Assembly: GCA_013002465.1 (NCBI GenBank)
Contig: JABDJO010000074.1
Coordinates: 1-64,000, forward strand
DNA length: 64,000 bases
Direction of reading: 5' to 3'
Origin: Silicimonas sp.
GTDB lineage: Bacteria; Pseudomonadota; Alphaproteobacteria; Rhodobacterales; Rhodobacteraceae
Under the pieces are notes generated by a model. The model made no database searches. It was not told the origin of the DNA and saw nothing but the letters and a program-made list of their open reading frames with translations. Numbering within the stretch: the stretch's first letter is position 1; every line of letters begins with the position of its first letter. The position numbers and the translations under genes were made by a program. Shown piece after piece: positions 45,088 to 54,299 of this stretch.

Positions 45088-45903
45088 TCATGCGCCGGAA
45101 ATCCCTTGCTCTCGCCTCCGGGATGCAACCCTCACGACCAGTCGCTCGAATGCCGGGCGAAAAGCGTCGGGTGGTTCGGCATCAGTCACGAGATAATCTT
45201 TGTCGTTCAACGGTGGTTGCCTGAGCGAAGGTCGTTTTTCTTGTGACTCGAATTTGGTCGCATCCACCGCCATGATGGAACGTGCAGCGCTGTTCATCAT
45301 GGCAGTGGCCATATCCACTTCGCATTGCTCGTAGACAAGAAAGCCTTTGGTGGCATGGATCATCGAAGCGGACAGAACACAAAAGTCGACCTCGGCCCGT
45401 TCGACGACCTGAAACGCCGTTCGGTCGAACGAAGCTCCGTCGTGGTCGCGCAATTGGGTGCCGGCCATCGAGACGTTGTTGCCTGGGATCATGGCCAGTG
45501 TGCTGGCCACATAGGCGGAATTGGTCACCACGGTCAGATCCCGACGCTTCTGCAAAGCCTGGGCAATGAACGCAGAGGTGGATCCGGTATCAATCGCAAC
45601 ACTGTCGCCATCCTGGATTATGCTGGCCACCTCGTTCGCAATGGCCATTTTTGCGCCGCGATGAAGCGTCATGCGTGACATGAAAGGCGGATCCAGCGCT
45701 GACTTGGTTGACACGAGCGCCCCGTGAACCTTGTTCAGCGCACCGCGTTCAGCCAAAGGGCGCGTGACACGGCGGATGGTCTGGTCGGAAACGCCAAGAA
45801 TCTGAGATAACTCCTGCACGGACACCGTCCCCATCATATCGACGGTCCGCAGGATTTCTTCGGTATATTTGGAATCTGTGGTTGGCGACTTGAGGTTATT
45901 CAC
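45088..45903 (-). CDS. DeoR/GlpR-family transcriptional regulator
   Basis: The 271-residue product has an N-terminal winged helix-turn-helix (EEILRTVDMMGTVSVQELSQILGVSDQTIRR, about residues 15-45) and a DeoR C-terminal sugar-phosphate sensor domain with DSVAIDTGSTSAFIAQAL. Members usually respond to a phosphorylated substrate, which fits a locus containing two small-molecule kinases and a phosphatase. The start is GTG at 45903. It follows the phosphatase gene by 54 bases on the same strand and is the probable regulator of the divergent amine operon. Confidence 0.9.
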   Translation of the reverse strand: MNNLKSPTTDSKYTEEILRTVDMMGTVSVQELSQILGVSDQTIRRVTRPLAERGALNKVHGALVSTKSALDPPFMSRMTLHRGAKMAIANEVASIIQDGDSVAIDTGSTSAFIAQALQKRRDLTVVTNSAYVASTLAMIPGNNVSMAGTQLRDHDGASFDRTAFQVVERAEVDFCVLSASMIHATKGFLVYEQCEVDMATAMMNSAARSIMAVDATKFESQEKRPSLRQPPLNDKDYLVTDAEPPDAFRPAFERLVVRVASRRREQGISGA

Positions 45904-45957
45904 GGAATCGTACCAGTGCTGCGAAGTATCGAGGATGATTGGTTTTATGCTTCTTGG

Positions 45958-46728
45958 TCATGGGTGATTGACCCGTTCAACCAAGGACGCCAAAAGTTCC
46001 GAAGTGGCGGCGGTTAGTGTTCTGCCATCAGATTGCATCGTCAAAGGCCGGCCTTGCCAATCTGTCATTAGACCTCCCGCAGCTTCGACGACGGCGGATA
46101 CCGGAAGAAAGTCATAGGGCTTGAGGTCATAATCCACGACGGCATCCGCATGTCCGCTTGCCACTAAGGCGTGAGGATAGCAATCCGCAGACATACGTCG
46201 GACAGCGCCGGTGTTAATCAGCCGTGCGAATACTGCGGGCTCGTGCATCGCAATCTTGTCGGCTTCATTCAAAAACAGCCGCGCATTGGAGAGCGTATCG
46301 CAATCGCTCACCTGGATGGGTTTGCCATTGAGTGTCGCGCCCAGCCCACGCGCTCCGGAATAGAGTTCTTCGAGGGCGGGCATGTTGATAATGCCCAGTG
46401 CAGGCGCCCCGGCTTCGGCGTACCCCAACAACACTCCGAACAGCGGCAGACCCGTGATGAATGATCGGGTGCCATCAATCGGGTCGACGATCCACAGATC
46501 GGCGGCGTCGCCGCTTTGGCCATATTCCTCACCAAAGATCGTCTCGCCCGGGAAATGCTGACTTAGCGCCTCGCGTATTGCGCGTTCGGTGGCCTGATCG
46601 GCGATCGTAACAGGGCTTTCATCGGATTTTGCAATAATGTCCAGCGGTTTGCGGAAATGGGCAAGGGCGACATCCGAAGCCTCAAGGGCGATGCTTCGGG
46701 CCAATGTCAGGCGATGTGGTAGGTCCAT
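45958..46728 (-). CDS. Inositol monophosphatase-family phosphatase (HisN/IMPase-like)
   Basis: The 256-residue Mg-dependent, Li-sensitive-type phosphatase has the family motifs GEEYG (metal-binding Glu), WIVDPIDGTRSFITGLPLFG, and a C-terminal LKPYDFLPVSAVVEAAGGLMTDWQG. The PYDF in the last motif resembles histidinol-phosphatase members more than the WD of true IMPases. It lies divergent from the ABC/amine operon and upstream of the DeoR gene. The substrate may be histidinol phosphate, or a phosphorylated intermediate made by the choline-kinase-like enzymes next door; the context favours the latter. Confidence 0.85.
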   Translation of the reverse strand: MDLPHRLTLARSIALEASDVALAHFRKPLDIIAKSDESPVTIADQATERAIREALSQHFPGETIFGEEYGQSGDAADLWIVDPIDGTRSFITGLPLFGVLLGYAEAGAPALGIINMPALEELYSGARGLGATLNGKPIQVSDCDTLSNARLFLNEADKIAMHEPAVFARLINTGAVRRMSADCYPHALVASGHADAVVDYDLKPYDFLPVSAVVEAAGGLMTDWQGRPLTMQSDGRTLTAATSELLASLVERVNHP

Positions 46729-46829
46729 GGCGAGACATCTCTTATTTGCGTCACAGCGCCAATTTGCCTTGGCAGCCGGTGCGAGGCAATGAAAATCCAC
46801 AAAAACCAACACAGTATGTAGTTTTTTGT

Positions 46830-46843
46830 TGATTTTAAAATCA
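46830..46843. promoter_or_regulatory. Perfect palindrome in the phosphatase/ProX divergent promoter
   Basis: TGATTTTAAAATCA is a perfect 14-base palindrome in the 201-base divergent region, within an AT-rich patch (about 46795-46860) unlike its surroundings. It is a candidate operator for the adjacent DeoR-family regulator and would sit close to promoters of both transcripts. No second copy was seen in the window. Confidence 0.5.
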
Positions 46844-46929
46844 GTTGTTGTTGAATGATTGTGTCAGGCCGCAGCCATTCGCCAACTTACGCAGATCTGT
46901 GCGCCGGCCGAAAACGGGGAGATAAGATA

Positions 46930-47862
46930 ATGAAATGCCTGCATATTGTTAGTGTTGCGATGCTTGCCGCGGCGCCTGTACTTGCTGCGGATTCCAGTGA
47001 TCCGATCAAACTGACGTTGCATGATTGGTCTGGTCAGTTGATCACCACGACCCTGATGGGAGAAGTTCTGAAAGAGGCCGGAAACAACGTTGAATATGTC
47101 CAGGCCGACTACATTGCACAGTTCGCGGGGTTGAAGACCGGCGATCTGCATCTGGCGATGGAAATCTGGGAAACCACTGGGCGTGAAGCTTTGGACGAAG
47201 CCGTTGGCACAGGCAATGTGGTCAACTTTGGCGAAACCGGCATGAACGCGATCGAGGAATGGTGGTATCCGGCCTATATGGAAGAGCGCTGCCCGGGCTT
47301 GCCTGATTGGAAGGCTTTGAACGATTGCGCCTCTGAATTTGCAACCGCCGAAACCGCACCTATGGGGCGTTATCTGGGTGGGCCGGTGACCTGGGGTGGA
47401 TTTGACGACGAACGGGTTGAAGCATTGGCCATGGACTTTGAAGTTGTGCATGCCGGAACCGACGCCGCGCTTTTTGCCGAACTTGAAGCCGCCTATCAGC
47501 GCCAAGACCCCATCGTGCTTTGGGTCTATGCTCCGCACTGGGCGCCCGCGAAGTACGATGGCAAGTTTGTCGAGTTTCCCCCGTATTCGGCTGAATGCTA
47601 TAGCGACCCTTCGGTCGGCATGAATCCGAACGCCGCTTATGACTGCGGCAAGCCGACGGGGCCGATCTGGAAAGCCGGTTGGGCGGGTCTGGCCGACAAG
47701 TGGCCAAGTGCCGCAAAAACCATCGAGAACTTCACGATATCGAACGAAGATATGGGTGCGATGGTCGCGGATGTCGACTTGAACGGCAAGTCGGTGGACG
47801 AAGTTGTCGCAGCCTGGATGGATGCAAACCAGGACTCCTGGAAATCCTGGATCGCCCAATAG
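46930..47862 (+). CDS. ABC transporter substrate-binding protein, ProX/OpuAC (quaternary amine) type
   Basis: The 310-residue periplasmic protein has a signal peptide (MKCLHIVSVAMLAAAPVLAA). The OpuAC fold opens with KLTLHDWSGQLITTTLMGEVL. LAMEIWETTGREAL, NAIEEWWYPAYMEERCPGLPDWKAL and FPPYSAEC carry the aromatic residues that box a methylated ammonium group in this family. The ligand should be betaine-like, but the exact compound is unknown. GGGGAG precedes the ATG at 46930. It is the first gene of the operon that runs to 57653. Confidence 0.9.
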   Translation: MKCLHIVSVAMLAAAPVLAADSSDPIKLTLHDWSGQLITTTLMGEVLKEAGNNVEYVQADYIAQFAGLKTGDLHLAMEIWETTGREALDEAVGTGNVVNFGETGMNAIEEWWYPAYMEERCPGLPDWKALNDCASEFATAETAPMGRYLGGPVTWGGFDDERVEALAMDFEVVHAGTDAALFAELEAAYQRQDPIVLWVYAPHWAPAKYDGKFVEFPPYSAECYSDPSVGMNPNAAYDCGKPTGPIWKAGWAGLADKWPSAAKTIENFTISNEDMGAMVADVDLNGKSVDEVVAAWMDANQDSWKSWIAQ

Positions 47863-47976
47863 TATGCATCGTGGGGCGCGCTTCTCTGCGCCCCGCGCTT
47901 GATCCATACTTGTCCCTGATGCGCTTGCCCCGGCCCCCACAACTGGGCGGCCGGCGACGCTGCGCCCGAGGTTTCA

Positions 47977-48990
47977 ATGAGCAACCCTGTCATCCTTGAT
48001 TGCCGGCACGTCTGGAAACTCTACGGTCCGGGTGCCGAGGCACTGCTAACCGGTCATCGCGCCCCGGATGCGGCCGATTTGAAGGCTGCCGGGGTGATCG
48101 GCGCGGTCCGAGATGTGAACGTCCAAATCCACAAGGGCGAGATCTTCGTGATCATGGGCCTTTCGGGGTCGGGCAAGTCGACACTGGTTCGATGCCTGTC
48201 CCGCCTTGTCGAACCAACGGCAGGCGAAATCGAATTTGACGGTCAGGACCTCTTGCGGGCGACCGATGCCGAGTTGATCGAGATTCGGCGCAAGAAGATG
48301 GGCATGGTGTTTCAGCAATTCGCCCTTATGCCGCACCTGACCGTCTTGGAGAACGCCGCTTTTCCGCTTGAAATACAGGGCGTTGATCGAAAATCCCGCG
48401 AGGCCCGCGCGCACGAAGTGATCGAACTTGTCGGCCTGAAGGGGCGCGAAGGCTATTACCCCCGCGAATTGTCAGGTGGCCAGCAACAACGGGTCGGCAT
48501 TGCCAGAAGCCTTGCCGTGGAACCCGACCTTTGGTTTCTGGACGAACCCTTCTCGGCACTTGACCCGTTGATCCGGCGCGAAATGCAGGATGAATTCATG
48601 CGGCTTCAGAACATGCTGAAGAAGACCATCGTTTTCATCACCCACGACTTTGACGAGGCGATCAGGCTGGCTGACCGCATTGCGGTCATGAAAGACGGAA
48701 CGATTGAACAGATCGCAACGCCGGAAGAACTGGTCCTCAATCCCTCGACAGAATACGTCGCCGAATTCACCCGCCATGTCGCCCGGGCCAAAGTCATCAG
48801 GGCGGCCAGTCGAATGGAGCCCGCCACCAGCGATGTTTTCGCTGGTGAAGTCCCCCATGATGCGACGATTGAAGACATCGCCGACGTGGTTGAAGCCGCC
48901 AACGCTCCGTTGAAGGTGATGAAGGACGGTCAGGTTGTGGGGCAGATCGCCGCCAGTGCCGTCATCGACGTTCTGGTCGGTCGCAATTGA
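47977..48990 (+). CDS. ABC transporter ATPase, ProV/OpuAA-type
   Basis: The 337-residue protein has Walker A GLSGSGKST (about residues 62-70), a Q-loop in MGMVFQQFALMPH, signature LSGGQQQRVGIARSLA and Walker B LWFLDEPFSALD. The N-terminal 50 residues (CRHVWKLYG, then HRAPDAADLKAAG) and a short C-terminal tail in place of full CBS domains match ProV-like ATPases. Its stop overlaps the permease ATG (TGATG). Confidence 0.93.
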   Translation: MSNPVILDCRHVWKLYGPGAEALLTGHRAPDAADLKAAGVIGAVRDVNVQIHKGEIFVIMGLSGSGKSTLVRCLSRLVEPTAGEIEFDGQDLLRATDAELIEIRRKKMGMVFQQFALMPHLTVLENAAFPLEIQGVDRKSREARAHEVIELVGLKGREGYYPRELSGGQQQRVGIARSLAVEPDLWFLDEPFSALDPLIRREMQDEFMRLQNMLKKTIVFITHDFDEAIRLADRIAVMKDGTIEQIATPEELVLNPSTEYVAEFTRHVARAKVIRAASRMEPATSDVFAGEVPHDATIEDIADVVEAANAPLKVMKDGQVVGQIAASAVIDVLVGRN

Positions 48991-50981
48991 TGGTCAGGCT
49001 GGCAAGACACCTGACCAGTGGTCGCTTGTTCTGGGCCGGGCTTTTCGTGATCACCTGGGTGCTGTCGCAATATTCATTCCAGATCTACAAGGCGCTGGAC
49101 GCTCGCTGGATCATCCGCTTTCCAAAGCAATACCAACTGCAGCTTGATGGCTGGATATCCGCTTTTCTGGATTGGCTGGTCAACACCGCCAATTTTTGGT
49201 TGTTCTCTTTTCGCGATGTCACGCGCGGCATCGCCTATCTGATCGAAGTTCCCTATCAGTTTCTTCGCAACCTCTTGATCGAGGGGTTTCAGTCGGGTCT
49301 TGGCGATCAGGCTGTCCAACTCGCGCCATCGCTAAGCTGGATTGCCGTAATCGCCATTGCCGTGGTGATCGGGCACTATGCGCGCGACCGGGCATTGGCC
49401 GTTCTGGTTGGCGTTTGTTTTCTCTATCTGGCCGTTTTTGGCCAATGGGACAGCGCGATGATCACGCTGGCCTCGGTCCTGGTTGCTGTGCCCATTGGTG
49501 CGGTTGGCGGGTTGGCGCTTGGTATCCTGGCATACAAGGTTGATTGGGTTGAAAAAACGCTGCGCCCGATCCTTGACCTGATGCAAACCGTTCCGGTTTT
49601 TGCCTATCTTGTTCCGATCCTGATCCTGTTCGGTTTTGGCCCCGTCGCGGCTCTCGTGGCGACAGTGATCTATGCGATGCCGCCTATGGTGCGCGTGACG
49701 ATTGTTGCCTTGCGCAATGTCCCCGAGGAATTGCTTGAAGCCGGTCGGATGAGCGGTTGCACACCGCGCCAGATGACCTGGAAAGTCCTTGTGCCTGCCG
49801 CGACACCGACACTGATGGTGGGCGTTAACCAAGTCATAATGCTGACGCTGAACATGGTGATTATCGCGTCGATGATCGGGGCTGGCGGTCTTGGGTTCGA
49901 CGTGTTGGCGAGTCTGCGCAAACTGGATATCGGCGGCGGGATCGAAGCGGGGCTTGCCATCGTGGTCATGGCGATAGCTTTGGATAGGGCGTCACAGGCC
50001 TTTGCAGAACGGCGGGTGCGTTCGCATAGGACTGGCGGCCTGATCGCAAGGCATCCCTGGCTAGCAACGGCAATCATTGTGTCGCTTGCCACACTAGCCC
50101 TTGGGCAAGTTCTGCCTGCCATCCAAACCTATCCCGACGCGCTAAAAATCACGACAGGCCAATTCTGGTCCTCGGCCATGGAATGGATCAACGTCAATTT
50201 CTTCGACTCATTCGAGGCGATCAAGACCGTCGCACTGCAGTACCTTTTGCTGCCCGTCAAAAAGTTCTTCGCAGGTATTCCCTGGCTGTGGGGTATCATT
50301 GCGACCGGATTGATCGCCTTGCGCGTTGCGGGTTGGCGGCTTGGATTGCTGGCCGCGCTCATGATGGCGTTCATTGCCGCCTCGGGCCTGTGGCCCAAAG
50401 CGATGGTGACAATCTATCTTTGTGGAGTATCAGTTTTCATCGCCGTGCTGATTGGCATTCCATTGGGCATATGGGCCGCCGAACGACCCAAGGCTGGACG
50501 CGTGATCCTTGGGCTGATGGACACGCTTCAGACCTTGCCGTCATTTGTGTATCTGATCCCAGTTGTCATGCTGTTCCGCGTTGGCGATTTCAGCGCAATG
50601 GTGGCCGTCATTCTATATGCTCTGGCCCCCGCCGTGCGCTATGCCGCCCACGGTGTCCGCGAGGTGCCAGCACAACTGGTCGAGGCCGGGCGAATGGCAG
50701 GGTGTACCCCCCGACAATTGATGTGGCGGGTGAAGCTGCCACTTGCAACGCCACAGCTTTTGCTGGGCCTGAACCAGACGATCATGCTGGCACTATCAAT
50801 GCTGGTCATCACCGCATTGGTCGGCACCCGCGACCTCGGACAAGAAGTCTATATCGCGCTGACCAAGGCGAACGCCGGGCAGGGGATCGTGGCCGGTCTG
50901 TCGGTTGCCTTCATTGCCATCGTCGCAGATCGGATCGTCAATGCCCTGTCCGAAAGCCAAAGACAAAGGTTGGGATTATGA
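48990..50981 (+). CDS. ProW-type permease with two fused transmembrane domains
   Basis: The 663-residue inner-membrane protein contains two complete BPD_transp_1 domains in tandem. Each has its own EAA coupling loop: LLEAGRMSGCTPRQMTWK near residue 248 and LVEAGRMAGCTPRQLMWR near residue 563. Most ProW/OpuAB proteins carry one domain and dimerise, so this chain alone may form the whole channel. The ATG at 48990 overlaps the ATPase stop, and its TGA overlaps the next start (ATGA). Confidence 0.92.
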   Translation: MVRLARHLTSGRLFWAGLFVITWVLSQYSFQIYKALDARWIIRFPKQYQLQLDGWISAFLDWLVNTANFWLFSFRDVTRGIAYLIEVPYQFLRNLLIEGFQSGLGDQAVQLAPSLSWIAVIAIAVVIGHYARDRALAVLVGVCFLYLAVFGQWDSAMITLASVLVAVPIGAVGGLALGILAYKVDWVEKTLRPILDLMQTVPVFAYLVPILILFGFGPVAALVATVIYAMPPMVRVTIVALRNVPEELLEAGRMSGCTPRQMTWKVLVPAATPTLMVGVNQVIMLTLNMVIIASMIGAGGLGFDVLASLRKLDIGGGIEAGLAIVVMAIALDRASQAFAERRVRSHRTGGLIARHPWLATAIIVSLATLALGQVLPAIQTYPDALKITTGQFWSSAMEWINVNFFDSFEAIKTVALQYLLLPVKKFFAGIPWLWGIIATGLIALRVAGWRLGLLAALMMAFIAASGLWPKAMVTIYLCGVSVFIAVLIGIPLGIWAAERPKAGRVILGLMDTLQTLPSFVYLIPVVMLFRVGDFSAMVAVILYALAPAVRYAAHGVREVPAQLVEAGRMAGCTPRQLMWRVKLPLATPQLLLGLNQTIMLALSMLVITALVGTRDLGQEVYIALTKANAGQGIVAGLSVAFIAIVADRIVNALSESQRQRLGL

Positions 50982-51853
50982 ACGAAGCCGCCATCTTCAA
51001 GGCCGCGCGCCTTTCCTGTTTTGCCAACCCGTCCGAGATCGAGCCCCTGGGCGGTGGGATAACCAACGTCAACCTGCGCGTCACCGACGGCGACCGGCGC
51101 TTTGTTGTGCGATTGGGGGCGGACATTCCCGAGCATGGTGTAATGCGCTGGAACGAACTTGCCATTAGCAAAGCCGCCGAGGCTGCGGGCGTATCGCCGG
51201 GCGTCTATCACCATGAAGAAGGCGTTCTGGTCCTTGAGTTCCTTCTGGCCGAGACCTTTACCGAAGAAGCGGTGCGTGATCCCGAAAACCTGCCGCGCAT
51301 CATTGACCTGATGAAGGCGGCGCACCTTGGGCTTGCCAACCACCTCACGTCGCCGGTGCTCGGCTTCTGGCCATTTCAGGTCAATCGCACCTATATGGCT
51401 CGCCTCCAGGCCGATGGTTCAAAGCATCAAAGCGCGCTTCCCAAGTTGCGATCAGACCTGGAAGCATTGGAATCGGCGACCGGCCCGGTGACATTGGTAA
51501 TTGGGCACAACGACATGCTGGCTGCCAATGTCCTTGATGACGGATCCAGGCTTTGGCTGATCGACTGGGAATACGGGGGGTTTAACACGCCACTCTTTGA
51601 CCTTGCCGGGCTTGCTGGCAATAATGGGCTTTCCGAAGATCAGGAACGCGCGGCCCTTGAGCAGTATTTCGAAGCCGCGCCTGAACTGCACTGGCGTCCC
51701 TATCAGGCGATGAAGTGCGTGTCGCTGATGCGCGAAACGCTCTGGTCAATGACGTCAGAGATCCATTCAGAACTCGATTTCGATTATTCCGCCTATACGG
51801 CTGAAAACATGGATCGATTCAACGTCGCGCTCCAGGACTTCCGTAACTCGTGA
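50978..51853 (+). CDS. Choline/ethanolamine kinase-like (APH-fold) phosphotransferase 1
   Basis: The 291-residue protein has the APH/choline kinase fold: the nucleotide-loop region PLGGGITNVNLRVTDG, Brenner's motif VIGHNDMLAANVLDDG (catalytic Asp and Asn) and the metal-binding LWLIDWEYGGFNTPLFDLA. It would phosphorylate a hydroxyl on a small imported molecule. Overlap with the permease gene (ATGA) ties it to transport. It precedes two amine-demethylating flavoproteins, so an amino alcohol is the likely substrate type. Confidence 0.88.
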   Translation: MNEAAIFKAARLSCFANPSEIEPLGGGITNVNLRVTDGDRRFVVRLGADIPEHGVMRWNELAISKAAEAAGVSPGVYHHEEGVLVLEFLLAETFTEEAVRDPENLPRIIDLMKAAHLGLANHLTSPVLGFWPFQVNRTYMARLQADGSKHQSALPKLRSDLEALESATGPVTLVIGHNDMLAANVLDDGSRLWLIDWEYGGFNTPLFDLAGLAGNNGLSEDQERAALEQYFEAAPELHWRPYQAMKCVSLMRETLWSMTSEIHSELDFDYSAYTAENMDRFNVALQDFRNS

Positions 51854-51862
51854 GGATTGATC

Positions 51863-54295
51863 ATGACGCAACCTGCCTCGTCAAAAACCATCATTGTGGG
51901 TGGCGGTATCATCGGGTGTTCAACGGCCTACCATCTGGCTGCGATGGGTCACGAGGTTTTGCTTCTGGAAAAGGCGGCTTTGACCTCGGGGTCAACCTGG
52001 CACGCGGCTGGTTTGGTGGGGCAACTGCGCTCGAACGCCAATATCACGCAGCTCTTGGGATACTCCATTGATCTCTATGATCGTCTTGAAGCGGAAACCG
52101 GACTGGCGACCGGTTGGAAAATGAACGGTGGCCTGCGTCTGGCGTGCAACGAAGAACGCTGGACAGAAGTGAAACGACAGGCCACGACGGCCCATTCGTT
52201 TGGCCTAGACATGCAGCTTTTGAACCCCAAAGAAGCACAAGACCTTTGGCCGCTTATGGAGATTGGCGATGTCGTCGGCGCGGCCTTTCTGCCGACTGAC
52301 GGCCAGGCCAGCCCGTCGGATATCACGCAGGCTCTTGCAAAGGGCGCGCGCGCGAAAGGTGCAAAAATTCTGGAAAACACGCCAGTTACGCAGATCCTGA
52401 CAGACAAGGGTCAAATATCTGGCGTGCGGACCCCTCACGGCGACATTCAATGCGAAAAGCTGGTCCTGTGCTGCGGCCAATGGACCAGAGAACTGGCCAA
52501 GACCATCGGTGTGACTGTCCCGCTGGTGTCGGTCGAACATCAGTACATGATCACCGAACCTTTTGATGTTCCATCCAACCTTCCGACGCTACGCGACCCT
52601 GACCGGCTGACCTACTATAAGGAAGAGGTCGGCGGTCTGGTCATGGGCGGGTATGAACCAAATGGCATTCCCTGGGCTACGGATGGCATTCCCGACCCTT
52701 TCGACTTTCAACTGCTGGATTCTAACTACGACCATTTCGGGCAACTGATCGAACTGTCTCTGCCGCGCGTGCCCAAGCTGGAAACTGTGGGCGTGAAAGA
52801 GTTGATCAATGGCCCCGAAAGCTTCACCCCGGATGGCAATTTCATCCTTGGTGAAGCCCCCGAGATGTCGAACGTTTTCATCGGTGCCGGTTTCAATGCG
52901 TTTGGAATCGCATCTGGCGGGGGGGCTGGCATGGCCTTGGCCGAGTGGGTCGCCAACGGGCAGCCGCCCTATGATCTGTGGGCGGTCGACATTCGTCGCT
53001 TTGGTCGACCGCATACCGATACAGAATGGGTCAAAGCCCGCACGCTTGAGGCCTATGGCAAACACTACACCATGGCCTGGCCGTCGGAAGAGCACGACAG
53101 CGGTCGCCCCTGCCGCCGCTCACCGCTCTATGACACACTTGCGGCGTCGGGTGCGGTGTTTGGTGAGAAACTTGGCTGGGAACGGCCGAACTGGTTTGCC
53201 GAGCCTGGAGAAGAGCCGCGCGACATTTATACCTTCGAGCGCCCGAATTGGCATGGCCCAGTTGGGCGGGAACACAAGGCGGCGCGCGAGGCCGCGGTTC
53301 TCTTTGACCAAACCTCGTTTGCGAAGTTCATTTTAAAGGGCCCCGATGCCGAAGCGGCCCTGCAATGGATCGCGGCCAATCGCGTCGATCGGCCGGTTGG
53401 GTCAATCATCTATACACAGATGCTGAACAACGCCGGTGGGATCGAGTGCGATCTGACCTGTGTGCGCACCGGATATGACAGCTATTACATCGTCACCGGG
53501 ACCGGATTTGCCACCCATGATTTCAACTGGATAGCGCGCAGCATTCCCGAAGGCATGAACGCGCAACTTGTGGATGTGACCTCATCGAATGCCGTTCTAT
53601 CGCTTTTTGGGCCAAAATCGCGGGACATTCTGGCCAGTGTCACCAAAGACGATGTCAGCAATTTGGCACAGCCCTTCGCCACGGCGAAGGAGATTGGCAT
53701 CGCAGGCTGTCCGGTGCAGGCTTTGCGGATCACTTATGTCGGCGAATTGGGCTGGGAGTTGCACTTGCCGACGGAATACGCCCAGACCGTCTATGATGCC
53801 TTGCACGACGCCGGTGCCGATCATGGCCTGCGCAATGCCGGGTACCGCGCAATCGAAACGCTGCGCCTTGAGAAAGGCTATCGCGCATGGTCGGCCGATA
53901 TCGGCCCAGACCACACGCCGGACGAGGCCGGTCTTGGTTGGGCGGTCAAACTGCGGTCGAACATTCCGTTTCTGGGGCGCGAGGCGGTTGCCGCTCAGCG
54001 CGAAGCGGGGGTGAAGAAGTTACTCGCGACATTCACCACAGACGGCGACACCATCCTGTCGGGTCGGGAAACCATTTATCGCAACGGCACGCGCTGTGGT
54101 TGGCTGAGTTCAGGCGGATACGGGCACACTGTGCGAAAATCCATTGGCATGGGATACGTGCGGTCCGACCGGGTCATCGACCGTGACTACGTTCTAAGTG
54201 GCACTTATGAACTTGAAGTTGCGACCGAACGCGTGCCTGCCGATGTAACGCTCGCGCCACTTTATGATCCAAGGATGGAACGCGTAAAGGTCTGA
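51863..54295 (+). CDS. Dimethylglycine/sarcosine dehydrogenase-like flavoprotein 1 (DAO + GcvT)
   Basis: The 810-residue protein has a DAO domain with the dinucleotide motif IIVGGGIIGCSTAYHLA (residues 10-26). TSGSTWHAAGL follows, with His47 at the place where DMGDH and sarcosine dehydrogenase bind FAD covalently. An FAO_M linker comes next, then a GcvT aminomethyltransferase domain from about residue 430 (MLNNAGGIECDLTCVR; GYRAIETLRLEKGYRAWSADI) and a GcvT C-terminal barrel. Such enzymes oxidatively N-demethylate a secondary or tertiary amine and pass the carbon to tetrahydrofolate. The ATG at 51863 has GAGG upstream, and the gene lies nine bases after the kinase. Confidence 0.93.
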   Translation: MTQPASSKTIIVGGGIIGCSTAYHLAAMGHEVLLLEKAALTSGSTWHAAGLVGQLRSNANITQLLGYSIDLYDRLEAETGLATGWKMNGGLRLACNEERWTEVKRQATTAHSFGLDMQLLNPKEAQDLWPLMEIGDVVGAAFLPTDGQASPSDITQALAKGARAKGAKILENTPVTQILTDKGQISGVRTPHGDIQCEKLVLCCGQWTRELAKTIGVTVPLVSVEHQYMITEPFDVPSNLPTLRDPDRLTYYKEEVGGLVMGGYEPNGIPWATDGIPDPFDFQLLDSNYDHFGQLIELSLPRVPKLETVGVKELINGPESFTPDGNFILGEAPEMSNVFIGAGFNAFGIASGGGAGMALAEWVANGQPPYDLWAVDIRRFGRPHTDTEWVKARTLEAYGKHYTMAWPSEEHDSGRPCRRSPLYDTLAASGAVFGEKLGWERPNWFAEPGEEPRDIYTFERPNWHGPVGREHKAAREAAVLFDQTSFAKFILKGPDAEAALQWIAANRVDRPVGSIIYTQMLNNAGGIECDLTCVRTGYDSYYIVTGTGFATHDFNWIARSIPEGMNAQLVDVTSSNAVLSLFGPKSRDILASVTKDDVSNLAQPFATAKEIGIAGCPVQALRITYVGELGWELHLPTEYAQTVYDALHDAGADHGLRNAGYRAIETLRLEKGYRAWSADIGPDHTPDEAGLGWAVKLRSNIPFLGREAVAAQREAGVKKLLATFTTDGDTILSGRETIYRNGTRCGWLSSGGYGHTVRKSIGMGYVRSDRVIDRDYVLSGTYELEVATERVPADVTLAPLYDPRMERVKV

Positions 54296-54299
54296 CATC

